From NCBI GenBank assembly GCA_002363385.1, contig DEVL01000003.1:709057-773056 (forward strand): a stretch of DNA of 64,000 bases. Direction: 5' to 3'. Source of the stretch: Stenotrophomonas maltophilia. Its GTDB lineage: Bacteria > Pseudomonadota > Gammaproteobacteria > Xanthomonadales > Xanthomonadaceae. The notes below the pieces were generated by a model. The model saw only the letters and a program-made list of their open reading frames with translations. It searched no databases and was not told the origin of the DNA. This document shows, piece by piece, positions 30,386-38,611 of this stretch. Made by a program: the position numbers and the translations under genes. Position 1 is the first letter of the stretch. The number at the start of each line of letters is the position of its first letter.

Positions 30386-31162
30386 TCAGCGCGCTTCAGC
30401 GTAGCGGCTGGGCGATGTACCCAGAACGCGACGGAAGGCCGATGAAAATGCACTCGGGCTGGCGTATCCCAGGTCCAGTGCGATCCGGGTGACCGGCTGC
30501 CCGGCACCGAGGCGTTCGATCGCGGCGAGCAGGCAGACCTGCTGCCGCCATTCGGCAAACCCCACCCCGGTGTCCGCGCGGAACTGGCGGGTGAACGTGC
30601 GCCGGCTCATGCCCGCTTCGGCGGCAACCTCATCGAGCGTGGAGGCGATCGAGGGCGCATCCAACAGCTGGTGGCAGGCACGGGCCAGACGCGGGTCGCG
30701 GGGCAGCGGTGCATGCAGTGACAGGCGAGGCATCGTAGCGATCTCCGCGACCAGCAACTGCATCAGCCGGCCGGCACGCCCGTCCAGCTCGTACATCGCC
30801 GGCAGGTCGACCGCACCGTCCAGCAGGTGCCGCAGCAGCGCCGACACGGCATAGACACCGCAGCGCGTCGGCAGCCGGACCGCTGCCACTTCTTCGGCCG
30901 CCACGAAGACATTGAGCATCGTGACCGGCCCACGCATCGCCATGGCGTGCGTAACGTCTGCGGGTACCCAGCAGGCACGTTGTGGTGGCACCAGCCAGTG
31001 CCCTTCCGGTGTGGTGAGGCTGATGGTGCCGCGCGAGGCAAACGCGAACTGACCGCGCCGGTGCGCGTGGTCGGGGAAGACGGATCCGGCGGCGTAGTCA
31101 TTGGCGGTGACCACCACGGCGCGTGGCAGATCTTCGAAGGGATCGAGCAGGGTATTGCGCAT
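30386..31162 (-). CDS. AraC-family transcriptional regulator
   Basis: A 258-residue regulator. The N-terminal half is a cupin-like sensor domain (FPDHAHRRGQFAFASRGTIS). The C-terminal 100 residues hold the two helix-turn-helix units of AraC/XylS proteins, with TLDEVAAEAGMSRRTFTRQF and the signature ALDLGYASPSAFSSAFRRVLG. I chose the ATG at 31162. It is divergent from an alpha/beta hydrolase 96 bases away, a common regulator-target layout; the inducer is unknown. Confidence 0.92.
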   Translation of the reverse strand: MRNTLLDPFEDLPRAVVVTANDYAAGSVFPDHAHRRGQFAFASRGTISLTTPEGHWLVPPQRACWVPADVTHAMAMRGPVTMLNVFVAAEEVAAVRLPTRCGVYAVSALLRHLLDGAVDLPAMYELDGRAGRLMQLLVAEIATMPRLSLHAPLPRDPRLARACHQLLDAPSIASTLDEVAAEAGMSRRTFTRQFRADTGVGFAEWRQQVCLLAAIERLGAGQPVTRIALDLGYASPSAFSSAFRRVLGTSPSRYAEAR

Positions 31163-31258
31163 GGCCCGGATTCTATCGCCATCGGCCTGATATCGACGGC
31201 GGGCCAAGGGTCGTCGCCCTAACATCGCGGCCCAACCAAACTACCGCACGGTGCAGCC

Positions 31259-32023
31259 ATGCCCAACACCTTTCATCGCGTCGGCACTGGCGCCCATGCT
31301 GTCCTGGTCCTGCACGGCTGGTTTGGCGACGCGCACGCGTTCGACTCCATCGAACCGTGGCTGTCCGGTGAGGAGTTCACCTATGTGTTCATGGACTGCC
31401 GCGGGTACGGCGGGATGCGCGATGTGCGTGGCAACTACACCATCGATGAGATCGCCAACGACGCGCTGGCCTTGGCAGACGCGCTCGGCATCGAGACCTC
31501 CAGCCTGATCGGGCACTCCATGGGCGGCATGGCCATCGAGCGGATCGCGGTCCTCGCCCCGGATCGTGTGCGCGCGCTGGTCGCTGTGGCGCCCGTGCCG
31601 TGCGGCGGCATTGCCTACGATCCGCCCACGCGGCAATTGCTTGAAGCAGCCGCGGGCAGCATGAGCATCCGCCGGGGCATCATCGATCGCAGCACCGGTG
31701 GACGGTTGCCCGCCGCGTGGCTGGACTGGAAGGCGCAGTACTCCATGGCGCGCGCGGCACCCGAGGCGTTCGCGGCGTACTTCCCGGCCTGGGCGGACAC
31801 CGATTTCAGCGCGGAGATTGCGGGCCGGCATCCGGTGAAGGTGCTGGTCGGCGAGCACGATCCGGTGTTCAACGCCGCATTGATGGACAGGACCTACCTT
31901 CGCCGCTATCGGCAGGCGACCCTGGAGGTGCTGGAAAATGCGGGTCACTACCCAATGAACGAAACACCGCTGGCGCTGGTGGCGGCGATCGAGCACTTTT
32001 TGGTTCCTTTCGCCGAGGCCTGA
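31259..32023 (+). CDS. Alpha/beta hydrolase
   Basis: A 254-residue alpha/beta-hydrolase-fold enzyme. The oxyanion-side motif is LHGWFGD. The nucleophile elbow is GHSMGG (Ser about residue 87), the acid is probably the Asp of GEHDPV, and the His is in ENAGHYPMNE. There is no signal peptide, so it is cytoplasmic. Substrates for this fold (esters, lactones, halides) cannot be read from sequence. It is divergent from an AraC regulator that may control it. Confidence 0.9.
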   Translation: MPNTFHRVGTGAHAVLVLHGWFGDAHAFDSIEPWLSGEEFTYVFMDCRGYGGMRDVRGNYTIDEIANDALALADALGIETSSLIGHSMGGMAIERIAVLAPDRVRALVAVAPVPCGGIAYDPPTRQLLEAAAGSMSIRRGIIDRSTGGRLPAAWLDWKAQYSMARAAPEAFAAYFPAWADTDFSAEIAGRHPVKVLVGEHDPVFNAALMDRTYLRRYRQATLEVLENAGHYPMNETPLALVAAIEHFLVPFAEA

Positions 32024-32041
32024 AGGAGGCCGGGCGTACTC

Positions 32042-32689
32042 TCAGCGGCTGCTCAAGTACCCCTCGATCTCGCTGTCGGCCAGCAGCTCGCGCAGCTGCG
32101 CGGCCGACGCGCGGCGCATCGGCTTCTCATCGATGGCCGACAGCGGCGGCTGGCGCAGGCCATCGTAAGGCAGTACGGCGATATCGAAGGTCAGATCCTC
32201 GGCACTGAACACCCACACCGGCGCATCCAGGCTGCGCTCGCGGTCCAGCCGCAGCCGACGCATGCGCGATTCGGCCGGGATGCCATGCTCATCGAGGTAG
32301 CGTTGCACGGCATCGGCATCGTCGCTGTGCACCTGCAACTGCACGGGGCTGTTGGCATCGGCGGTGCCATCCAGCACCGGGCCGCACAGGCGCGGTGAGA
32401 ACCCCTGCAGGAAGTCCATCGCACGCAGCGCGGCCTCGCGGCGTTGACGCAGCTGCGCGCCGTGGCCGGCGCCGGCGAACAGGCGCTGATACTCGCGCAG
32501 AGCGTCTTCGATCTCGGTGTTGCGGGGCAGGGAGGCATCATCATGGATGCCGAGCCGGGTGGCGGCCTTGAGCTTGGCCTGGTGGTAGTCGCGGATGCCG
32601 CCCTCGGCCATCAGGCGGGCGGCTTCATGCGCCAGCTGGTGGCGACGCTCACGGGTCTGGGTGGCTGCATGCTGACGGGCTCGATGCAT
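32042..32689 (-). CDS. Conserved hypothetical protein
   Basis: A 215-residue soluble protein that I cannot assign with confidence. The N-terminal segment (HQLAHEAARLMAEGGIRDYHQAKLKAATRLGI) is helical and basic. The C-terminal half (VQLQVHSDDADAVQRYLDEHGIP, then FSAEDLTFDIAVLPYD) looks like an alpha/beta fold, reminiscent of nucleotidyltransferase-like hypothetical proteins of Xanthomonadaceae. No complete catalytic motif is evident. I chose the ATG at 32689. It is convergent with the hydrolase and downstream of mrcA. Confidence 0.7.
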   Translation of the reverse strand: MHRARQHAATQTRERRHQLAHEAARLMAEGGIRDYHQAKLKAATRLGIHDDASLPRNTEIEDALREYQRLFAGAGHGAQLRQRREAALRAMDFLQGFSPRLCGPVLDGTADANSPVQLQVHSDDADAVQRYLDEHGIPAESRMRRLRLDRERSLDAPVWVFSAEDLTFDIAVLPYDGLRQPPLSAIDEKPMRRASAAQLRELLADSEIEGYLSSR

Positions 32690-32745
32690 GACCGGTACTC
32701 CTTGGCGACCTGCACGGCAATGTACACCGGTGATGTGACAGGCGG

Positions 32746-32770
32746 GTAGAGCCGCGCCAGGCGTGGGTCC
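32746..32770. repeat. Degenerate GTAG REP element
   Basis: It begins GTAGAGCC and can fold CCGCGCC with GGCGTGG across a minimal loop. It lies between the hypothetical gene and the mrcA terminator. Confidence 0.5.
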
Positions 32771-32785
32771 AGCCGCGGGGAGGTC

Positions 32786-32811
32786 AAAAAAAGGCCGGGC
32801 AGTGCCCGGCC
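32786..32811 (-). terminator. Intrinsic terminator after mrcA
   Basis: On the minus strand, GGCCGGGC pairs with GCCCGGCC around ACT and is followed by seven T. Confidence 0.9.
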
Positions 32812-32851
32812 TGTGGTCCATCGCGGCGCCGGGCTTACCCGGCGCATGCGG

Positions 32852-35272
32852 TCAGAAGATATCGAACGCGGCGTCGTCGGCCTGCGGGGTCTGGCTGTTG
32901 AAGTCGTACTCCTCCAGCTTCTCCATGTCCTCCACCTTGACCCATTCCGTCGCACCATTGAGCGTGGCCTGGACCATGCCGGTGGGCGGCTCGTTCTGCG
33001 CGATCGGCGTGTCCTTCAGCGCCACGCGCATGTACTCGATCCAGATCGGCAGCGCGGCGCGACCGCCGTACTCGCGGTAGCCCAGCGAACGGAAGTCGTC
33101 GCGGCCCACCCACACGGTGGTCGCGTAGGGGCCGCCGAAACCGGAGAACCAGGCGTCGCGGTGATCGTTGGTCGAGCCGGTCTTGCCGCCCACGTCTTCG
33201 CGGCCGAGCACCTTGGCCGCGGTGCCGGTGCCGCGCTGGACCACGTCGCGCATCATCGAGTTGAGCTGGTACGCGGTGCGGGCATCGATCGCGCGCGGGG
33301 CGACCTTGGCATCCGGGTTGACCGGTACCGGCGCTTCGACGGCGGCAGCCTGCTGCGGCTTGGCCTGTGCGGCGTTCGCCGCGGGCGCGGAGCCGAAGTT
33401 GAAGCCATCCACGACCTGGCTGACCGGTACGCCGCTGCTGCCGGCGCAGTCGCGGCAGGCGATGGCCGGGTTTTCCTTGAACACTTCCACACCGTCACGG
33501 TCGGTGACGCGGTCGATCAGCCAGGTGTCCACGCGCGAGCCGCCGTTGGCGAACACCGCATAGCCGCGCGCCACCGACAGTGGGGTCAGCGAGGCGGTGC
33601 CCAGCGACATCGACAGGTTCGGCGGCAGCTCGGCCTCGGCGAAGCCAAACTCGCTGATGTACTTGCGCGCGTAATCCACGCCCATGCCATCGAGCAGGCG
33701 TACCGAGACCAGGTTGCGCGACTGCACCAGTGCCTCACGCAGGCGCATCGGACCGCGGAAGCCGCCGCCGTCGTTCTGCGGCGACCAGGTCTTGCCACGG
33801 CGGTCGCGGAACACGACCGGGGCATCGAGCACGATCGAGGCCGGATTGAAGCCCTTGTCGAAGGCAGCCGCGTAGATGAAGGGCTTGAAGCTCGACCCCG
33901 GCTGACGGCGCGCCTGGGTGGCACGGTTGAACTTGTTGCCGGAGAAGCTGAAGCCGCCGACCAGTGCCTTCAAGGCCCCGTTTTCGGCGTCCAGCGAGAC
34001 CAGGGCGGCCTGGCCGCGCGGGATCTGGTCGAGCAGCCACTCGCCTTCTTTCTCAGCGGCCCGCACGCGCACGATGTCGCCGCGGGTGACCAGCTTGGCC
34101 GGGGTCTTGTTGGTCCAGCGGGCGGCGCTGGCCGGCAGCACCACTTCGCTGCGGTTGCCCAGCACCACGGTGGCGCTGCCATCGGCGGCGGTGGCCGCCA
34201 CGATCGCCGGCAGCAGGCCGGTCTGGGCCGGGATGCCGACCAGCTTGAGCGCCAACGCGGCGGCATCGGCGTCAGCCGGGACCTCCACATGCTGCTCCAC
34301 CCCGTGCCAGCCGTGGCGGTGGTCGTAGGCCAGCAGGCCATCGCGCACTGAGAGGTTGGCCGCGGTCTGCAGCTCGGCGTTGATCGTGGTGGTCACGTGG
34401 TAACCCTTGTTGACCACGTCGCCACCGAAGCGGGCGATCATTTCCTGGCGGACCAGCTCGGCCACGTAGGGCGCCTCGACCTGCACCGGCGGCTCATGCG
34501 CGCTGGCGTGCATCGGCACGGCCTTGGCCGCGTCGGCCTCGGCCTGGGAGATGAAGCCCAGGCTGGCCATGCGCTGCAACACATAGAAGTCGCGGCGTTC
34601 ACGGGCGCGCTCGGGGTTGCTGATCGGGTTGCCGGAGGAGGGGAACTTGGGGATGCCGGCCAGTGACGCCATCTCGTCCAGGTCCAGCTCGCCCAGCTTC
34701 TTGCCGTAATAGAACTCGGCCGCGGCGGCCACGCCGTAGGCGCGGTTGCCGAAGAAACTCTTGTTCAGGTACAGCTCGAAGATCTCGTCCTTGCTCAGCT
34801 CGCTCTCGATCTTCCGGGCCAGCAGGATCTCGGCCAGCTTGCGGGTGTAGCTGTACTCCGAGCTCAGGAAGAACTGACGGGCGACCTGCTGGGTGATGGT
34901 CGAGCCACCGGGCACACGCTTGTCGTTGGTGGTGGCCAGCAGCCAGACGGCGCGGCCGATGCCCTTGTAGTCCACCCCGCCGTGCTCGTAGAAGCGGGCA
35001 TCCTCGGTGGCCAGGAAGGCCTGCTTGAGGCGCTCCGGGACGTCCTTCATGGTGATGGGAGTGCGCCGGGTCTCGCCGAACACCGCCATGAGCTTGCCAT
35101 CGCTGGCATAGACATACATGGGCTCCTGCATCTCCACATCGCGCAGGGTCTGCACGTCGGGGAGCTTGGAGGAAATGGCGTAGTAGAGGCCGCCGGCCAC
35201 CGCAGCGCCGATCAATGCCAGGACCAGGAACGCGACCAGCATCCAGCGCAGCCAACGGCGAAGACGTGTCAT
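32852..35272 (-). CDS. mrcA: Penicillin-binding protein 1A
   Basis: An 806-residue bifunctional peptidoglycan synthase anchored in the inner membrane. The transmembrane helix is at about 9-31. The GT51 glycosyltransferase domain contains ATEDARFYEHGGVDYKGIGRA and GGSTITQQVARQFFLS. After an OB-like insert (about 310-420) the transpeptidase shows the SxxK box RQPGSSFKPF, SRN, and GGKTGSTNDHRDAWF. It is divergent from pilM, the classical gammaproteobacterial arrangement. A strong terminator follows its stop. Confidence 0.96.
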   Translation of the reverse strand: MTRLRRWLRWMLVAFLVLALIGAAVAGGLYYAISSKLPDVQTLRDVEMQEPMYVYASDGKLMAVFGETRRTPITMKDVPERLKQAFLATEDARFYEHGGVDYKGIGRAVWLLATTNDKRVPGGSTITQQVARQFFLSSEYSYTRKLAEILLARKIESELSKDEIFELYLNKSFFGNRAYGVAAAAEFYYGKKLGELDLDEMASLAGIPKFPSSGNPISNPERARERRDFYVLQRMASLGFISQAEADAAKAVPMHASAHEPPVQVEAPYVAELVRQEMIARFGGDVVNKGYHVTTTINAELQTAANLSVRDGLLAYDHRHGWHGVEQHVEVPADADAAALALKLVGIPAQTGLLPAIVAATAADGSATVVLGNRSEVVLPASAARWTNKTPAKLVTRGDIVRVRAAEKEGEWLLDQIPRGQAALVSLDAENGALKALVGGFSFSGNKFNRATQARRQPGSSFKPFIYAAAFDKGFNPASIVLDAPVVFRDRRGKTWSPQNDGGGFRGPMRLREALVQSRNLVSVRLLDGMGVDYARKYISEFGFAEAELPPNLSMSLGTASLTPLSVARGYAVFANGGSRVDTWLIDRVTDRDGVEVFKENPAIACRDCAGSSGVPVSQVVDGFNFGSAPAANAAQAKPQQAAAVEAPVPVNPDAKVAPRAIDARTAYQLNSMMRDVVQRGTGTAAKVLGREDVGGKTGSTNDHRDAWFSGFGGPYATTVWVGRDDFRSLGYREYGGRAALPIWIEYMRVALKDTPIAQNEPPTGMVQATLNGATEWVKVEDMEKLEEYDFNSQTPQADDAAFDIF

Positions 35273-35309
35273 CAGTGACAGATTCCGATTGCGAATTTCG
35301 TGGTCGCAG

Positions 35310-35315
35310 AGTATA
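35310..35315 (-). promoter_or_regulatory. Candidate -10 box for mrcA
   Basis: TATACT on the minus strand about 40 bases before the mrcA ATG. No clear -35 hexamer is present, so confidence is low. Confidence 0.4.
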
Positions 35316-35495
35316 GATTACGCAAGGGAACGGCTGGGGGTGTTCCCGGGGAGAGCAGTCGATCACCGTCTGGGGACGCGTGAAACGAGCAGTGGTGCTC
35401 GTTTTACAGCTTGACGGTTGCGATTTGCAAAAAAAACGTTATTAATGCGCGGTCGCAGCTTCTGCGTCCAAGTGCCCATCGGCAGGGGAGAAACC

Positions 35496-36554
35496 GTGGG
35501 GCTTATCCCAAAAAGCCAGTCGCCTCTTATCGGCGTCGATATCAGCTCGACTGCAGTAAAGCTGTTGCAGCTATCCCGCAGCGGCAATCGTTTCCGCGTG
35601 GAACATTACGCTGTGGAACCACTTCCGCCGAATGCGGTCGTGGAAAAGAACATCGTGGAGGTCGAAGCGGTCGGGGAGGCCATTCGACGTGCCGTGAACC
35701 GCTCCGGGACCAAGGCACGGCATGCTGCCGCGGCCGTGGCCGGTTCGGCCGTGATCACCAAACTGATCCCGATGCCGGCCGATCTGGACGAGAACGAGAT
35801 GGAAGCCCAGGTCGAGCTTGAGGCGGTCAACTACATCCCGTACCCGATCGAGGAAGTGAACCTCGATTTCGAAGTGCTGGGTGCGATTCCGAACAACCCG
35901 GAAATGGTCCAGGTGCTGCTGGCGGCATCGCGTTCGGAGAACGTCGAGCTGCGCCAGTCGGCGCTGGAGCTGGGCGGACTGGTCGCGCGGGTCATGGACG
36001 TGGAGGCCTTCGCGGTCGAGAACGCCTTTGCCCTGGTCGCCAGCGAGCTGCCGGTGGCCAGTGATGGCGTGGTCGCGCTGGTGGACATCGGTGCCACCAT
36101 GACCACCCTGAACGTCCTGCGCGGCGGGCGCAGCCTGTACAGCCGCGAACAGGTGTTCGGCGGCAAGCAGCTGACCGACGAAGTGATGCGCCGCTACGGG
36201 CTGACCTACGAAGAGGCCGGCCTGGCCAAGCGCCAGGGTGGCTTGCCGGAAAGCTACGAGATGGAAGTCCTGGAGCCCTTCAAGGAAGCCACCGTCCAGC
36301 AGATCAGCCGTCTGCTGCAGTTCTTCTATGCGGGCAGTGAGTTCAACCGGGTCGATCACATCGTGCTCGCCGGCGGTTGCGCGGCCCTGACCGGCCTGCC
36401 GGACATGGTGGAAGAGCAGCTGGGCGTGGCCACCGTGGTGGCCAACCCGTTGGCACAGATGACGCTGGGCCCGAAGGTGCAGGCGCACGCGCTGGCCCAG
36501 GACGCCCCGGCGCTGATGATTGCGACCGGTCTGGCGCTGAGGAGCTTTGACTGA
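35496..36554 (+). CDS. pilM: Type IV pilus assembly protein PilM
   Basis: A 352-residue cytoplasmic actin-like ATPase-fold protein of the type IV pilus alignment complex; it binds the PilN N-terminus. FtsA-like motifs are GVDISSTAVKLLQLS (phosphate 1), ALVDIGATMTTLNVL (phosphate 2) and IVLAGGCAALTGL (adenosine). The GTG at 35496 follows AGGGGAG. Its stop overlaps the pilN ATG by one base. A candidate sigma70 promoter (TTGCGA, 16 bases, TATTAA at 35440-35445) lies upstream. Confidence 0.96.
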   Translation: MGLIPKSQSPLIGVDISSTAVKLLQLSRSGNRFRVEHYAVEPLPPNAVVEKNIVEVEAVGEAIRRAVNRSGTKARHAAAAVAGSAVITKLIPMPADLDENEMEAQVELEAVNYIPYPIEEVNLDFEVLGAIPNNPEMVQVLLAASRSENVELRQSALELGGLVARVMDVEAFAVENAFALVASELPVASDGVVALVDIGATMTTLNVLRGGRSLYSREQVFGGKQLTDEVMRRYGLTYEEAGLAKRQGGLPESYEMEVLEPFKEATVQQISRLLQFFYAGSEFNRVDHIVLAGGCAALTGLPDMVEEQLGVATVVANPLAQMTLGPKVQAHALAQDAPALMIATGLALRSFD

Positions 36555-37384
36555 TGGCGCGCATCAACTTATTGCCCTGGCGCGCCGAGCGGCGCAAGCA
36601 ACGCCAGCGCGACTTCTACGCCATGCTGGGTGGGGCCGCCATCGGTGGCCTGCTGCTGTCGTTGTTGATCTGGTTCTACTACGACCGTCAGGTCAGCGGC
36701 CAGGCCGATCGCAATACCTTCCTGCAGGCCGAGATCGACAAGGTCAAGGAGCAGAACAAGGAGATCGAGCGCCTGGATCGCCAGAAGGATCGACTGCTGG
36801 CCCGCAAGGCCGTGATCGAGGAACTGCAGGCCAAGCGTTCGCAGATGGTGCACCTGTTCGATGCGCTGGTCCGGACCATCCCCGACGGGGTGGTGCTGAC
36901 CACGCTCAAGCAGGAGGGGGACGTGCTGACGCTGGAAGGCCGCACGCAATCCAACGCACGGGTCAGCGCCTACATGCGCAACCTGGAAAGCTCGGGCTGG
37001 ATGACTAACCCGGAGCTGTCGATCATCGAAGCCAAAGCCCCGGACAAGGAAAAGACATCCACGGCGCCTGGCCCGGTGATGGACATCAAGTCCTTGCCGT
37101 ACATGTTCGTGGTCAAAGTGAACCTGCCCGCGCAGAGCGACACCGCCCTGGCCGATGATGGCACCGTCGTCGACACGGCGGCCGAGGCCGCGCCGGTTCC
37201 GCCGGTGGTACCGCTGTCCGCTGCGCCGGCCACCTCGAGCCAGGATCCGGCCGCTGCGCCAGCAGCGCCGGCAGCGCCGGCCGCCGCCGCACCGGTCAAG
37301 CCTGCCGGCAGCCGCCTCGTTCCGACCACGCCGCCCGCACCGCCGCCGGCGCCTGCCAGCGCGCAGGAGGGGAGCCAGCAATGA
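36554..37384 (+). CDS. pilN: Type IV pilus assembly protein PilN
   Basis: A 276-residue bitopic inner-membrane protein. The cytoplasmic N-terminus MARINLLPWR is the PilM-binding signature. One transmembrane helix (about 23-43) is followed by a coiled coil (about 55-100) and a ferredoxin-like periplasmic domain. Residues from about 200 to the end form an Ala/Pro-rich tail, making it longer than the roughly 180-200 residues usual for PilN. Overlaps on both sides indicate coupled expression with pilM and pilO. Confidence 0.95.
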   Translation: MARINLLPWRAERRKQRQRDFYAMLGGAAIGGLLLSLLIWFYYDRQVSGQADRNTFLQAEIDKVKEQNKEIERLDRQKDRLLARKAVIEELQAKRSQMVHLFDALVRTIPDGVVLTTLKQEGDVLTLEGRTQSNARVSAYMRNLESSGWMTNPELSIIEAKAPDKEKTSTAPGPVMDIKSLPYMFVVKVNLPAQSDTALADDGTVVDTAAEAAPVPPVVPLSAAPATSSQDPAAAPAAPAAPAAAAPVKPAGSRLVPTTPPAPPPAPASAQEGSQQ

Positions 37385-38058
37385 GCCAGAAAATCAATCT
37401 CAAAGAGCTCGATTTCAACAACATCGGCAACTGGCCGCAGCAGGCCAAGGTCGTGTTCTGCGTGGTGCTGGCGCTTTTCATCGTGGTCATGGGCTGGTTC
37501 CTGCTGATCAGTGGCAAGCGCGACGAGCTTGCATCGCTGGTGAACAAGGAAACCGAGCTGCGTGCCGAATTTGAAAAGGAGCAGGGCCGGGCGGTGAACC
37601 TGGAGCCGCTCAAGCAGCAGCTGACCCAGATGGAACAGGTGCTGCAGCAGATGCTGCGCCAGCTGCCCAGCAAGACCGAAATGCCGGACCTGATCATCGA
37701 CATCTCGCAGACGGCACTGTCCAGCGGCCTGTCCAACGAGCTGTTCCAGCCTGGTGCCGAGCAACCCAAGGAGTTCTACGCCGAAAAGCCGATCGCCCTG
37801 CGCATGGTGGGCAGTTACCACCAGTTCGGTGCGTTCGTCAGCGGTGTGGCCTCGCTGCCGCGCGTGGTCATCCTGACCATGCACGACATCAACCTGAAGC
37901 CGAAGGATCCCAAGACCGGCATCACTGCCCGCAGCGGTGCGCTGGAGTTGTCCGGAACGGTCAAGACCTACCGTTACCTGGATGACGTGGAGATGGAAGC
38001 GCAGGAGAAAGCCGCGGCTGAAAAAGAAAAGGCTGCGAAGAAGGGAGGCCGGAAATGA
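37381..38058 (+). CDS. pilO: Type IV pilus assembly protein PilO
   Basis: A 225-residue bitopic inner-membrane protein that heterodimerises with PilN and contacts PilP. A short cytoplasmic N-terminus (INLKELDFNNIGNWP) precedes a transmembrane helix (about 24-44), a coiled coil (about 55-90), and a ferredoxin-like domain containing ELFQPGAEQPKEFYAEKPI. The C-terminus is Lys/Glu/Ala-rich. It overlaps pilN and pilP by ATGA. Confidence 0.95.
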   Translation: MSQKINLKELDFNNIGNWPQQAKVVFCVVLALFIVVMGWFLLISGKRDELASLVNKETELRAEFEKEQGRAVNLEPLKQQLTQMEQVLQQMLRQLPSKTEMPDLIIDISQTALSSGLSNELFQPGAEQPKEFYAEKPIALRMVGSYHQFGAFVSGVASLPRVVILTMHDINLKPKDPKTGITARSGALELSGTVKTYRYLDDVEMEAQEKAAAEKEKAAKKGGRK

Positions 38059-38591
38059 GCCGCCTGACCTCGACCGCACGGGTATGCGGCCTGCTGGGGG
38101 TCGTACTGCTGGCCGGTTGCGCACGCGGCGTGACCAGTACCCCCGGCGATGCGCCCAACCTGGAAAAGTGGGTGGCCGATGTGCGTGCACGTCCGGCACC
38201 GCCGCTTGAGCCGCTGCCGGTGATGCAGCAGTTTGAGACGTTTGAATATTCCGCGCAGGGGATGCGCGACCCGTTCACCGACGCCTGGGCCAATCCGCAA
38301 GGGGGATCGGGGCTGCGTCCGGACCCGAACCGCCGCAAGGAGCCGCTGGAAGATTTCCCGCTGGACAGCCTGGACATGGTGGGTTCGATCGGCCGTGGGG
38401 GCGGGCTCGTCGTGCTGGTGATGGCACCGGACAAGGTCACCTATCGGGTGCGTCCGGGTGTCTATCTGGGGCAGAGCGACGGGCGGGTGACCGGGGTCTT
38501 CGAGGACCGGATTGAGCTGATTGAACTGGTGCCGGATGGCGCGGGTGGCTGGCTGGAACGTCCAGCAACGCTCGCGCTTGAAGATCAATGA
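38055..38591 (+). CDS. pilP: Type IV pilus lipoprotein PilP
   Basis: A 178-residue lipoprotein with the lipobox LAGC ending at Cys22. A disordered linker with FEYSAQGMRDPF (the PilN/PilO-binding type of segment) leads to a C-terminal beta domain with VGSIGRGGGLVVLVMAPDKVTYRVRPG. PilP bridges the inner-membrane PilNO complex to the PilQ secretin. It overlaps pilO by ATGA. Confidence 0.95.
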   Translation: MSRLTSTARVCGLLGVVLLAGCARGVTSTPGDAPNLEKWVADVRARPAPPLEPLPVMQQFETFEYSAQGMRDPFTDAWANPQGGSGLRPDPNRRKEPLEDFPLDSLDMVGSIGRGGGLVVLVMAPDKVTYRVRPGVYLGQSDGRVTGVFEDRIELIELVPDGAGGWLERPATLALEDQ

Positions 38592-38611
38592 ATGATTATG
38601 GGGATAGCACG

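Noticed and set aside
35411..35430. A sigma54 promoter before pilM (GG then GC).
   Set aside because: The GG-GC spacing is 9 rather than 10 bases; a sigma70-like pair fits at least as well.
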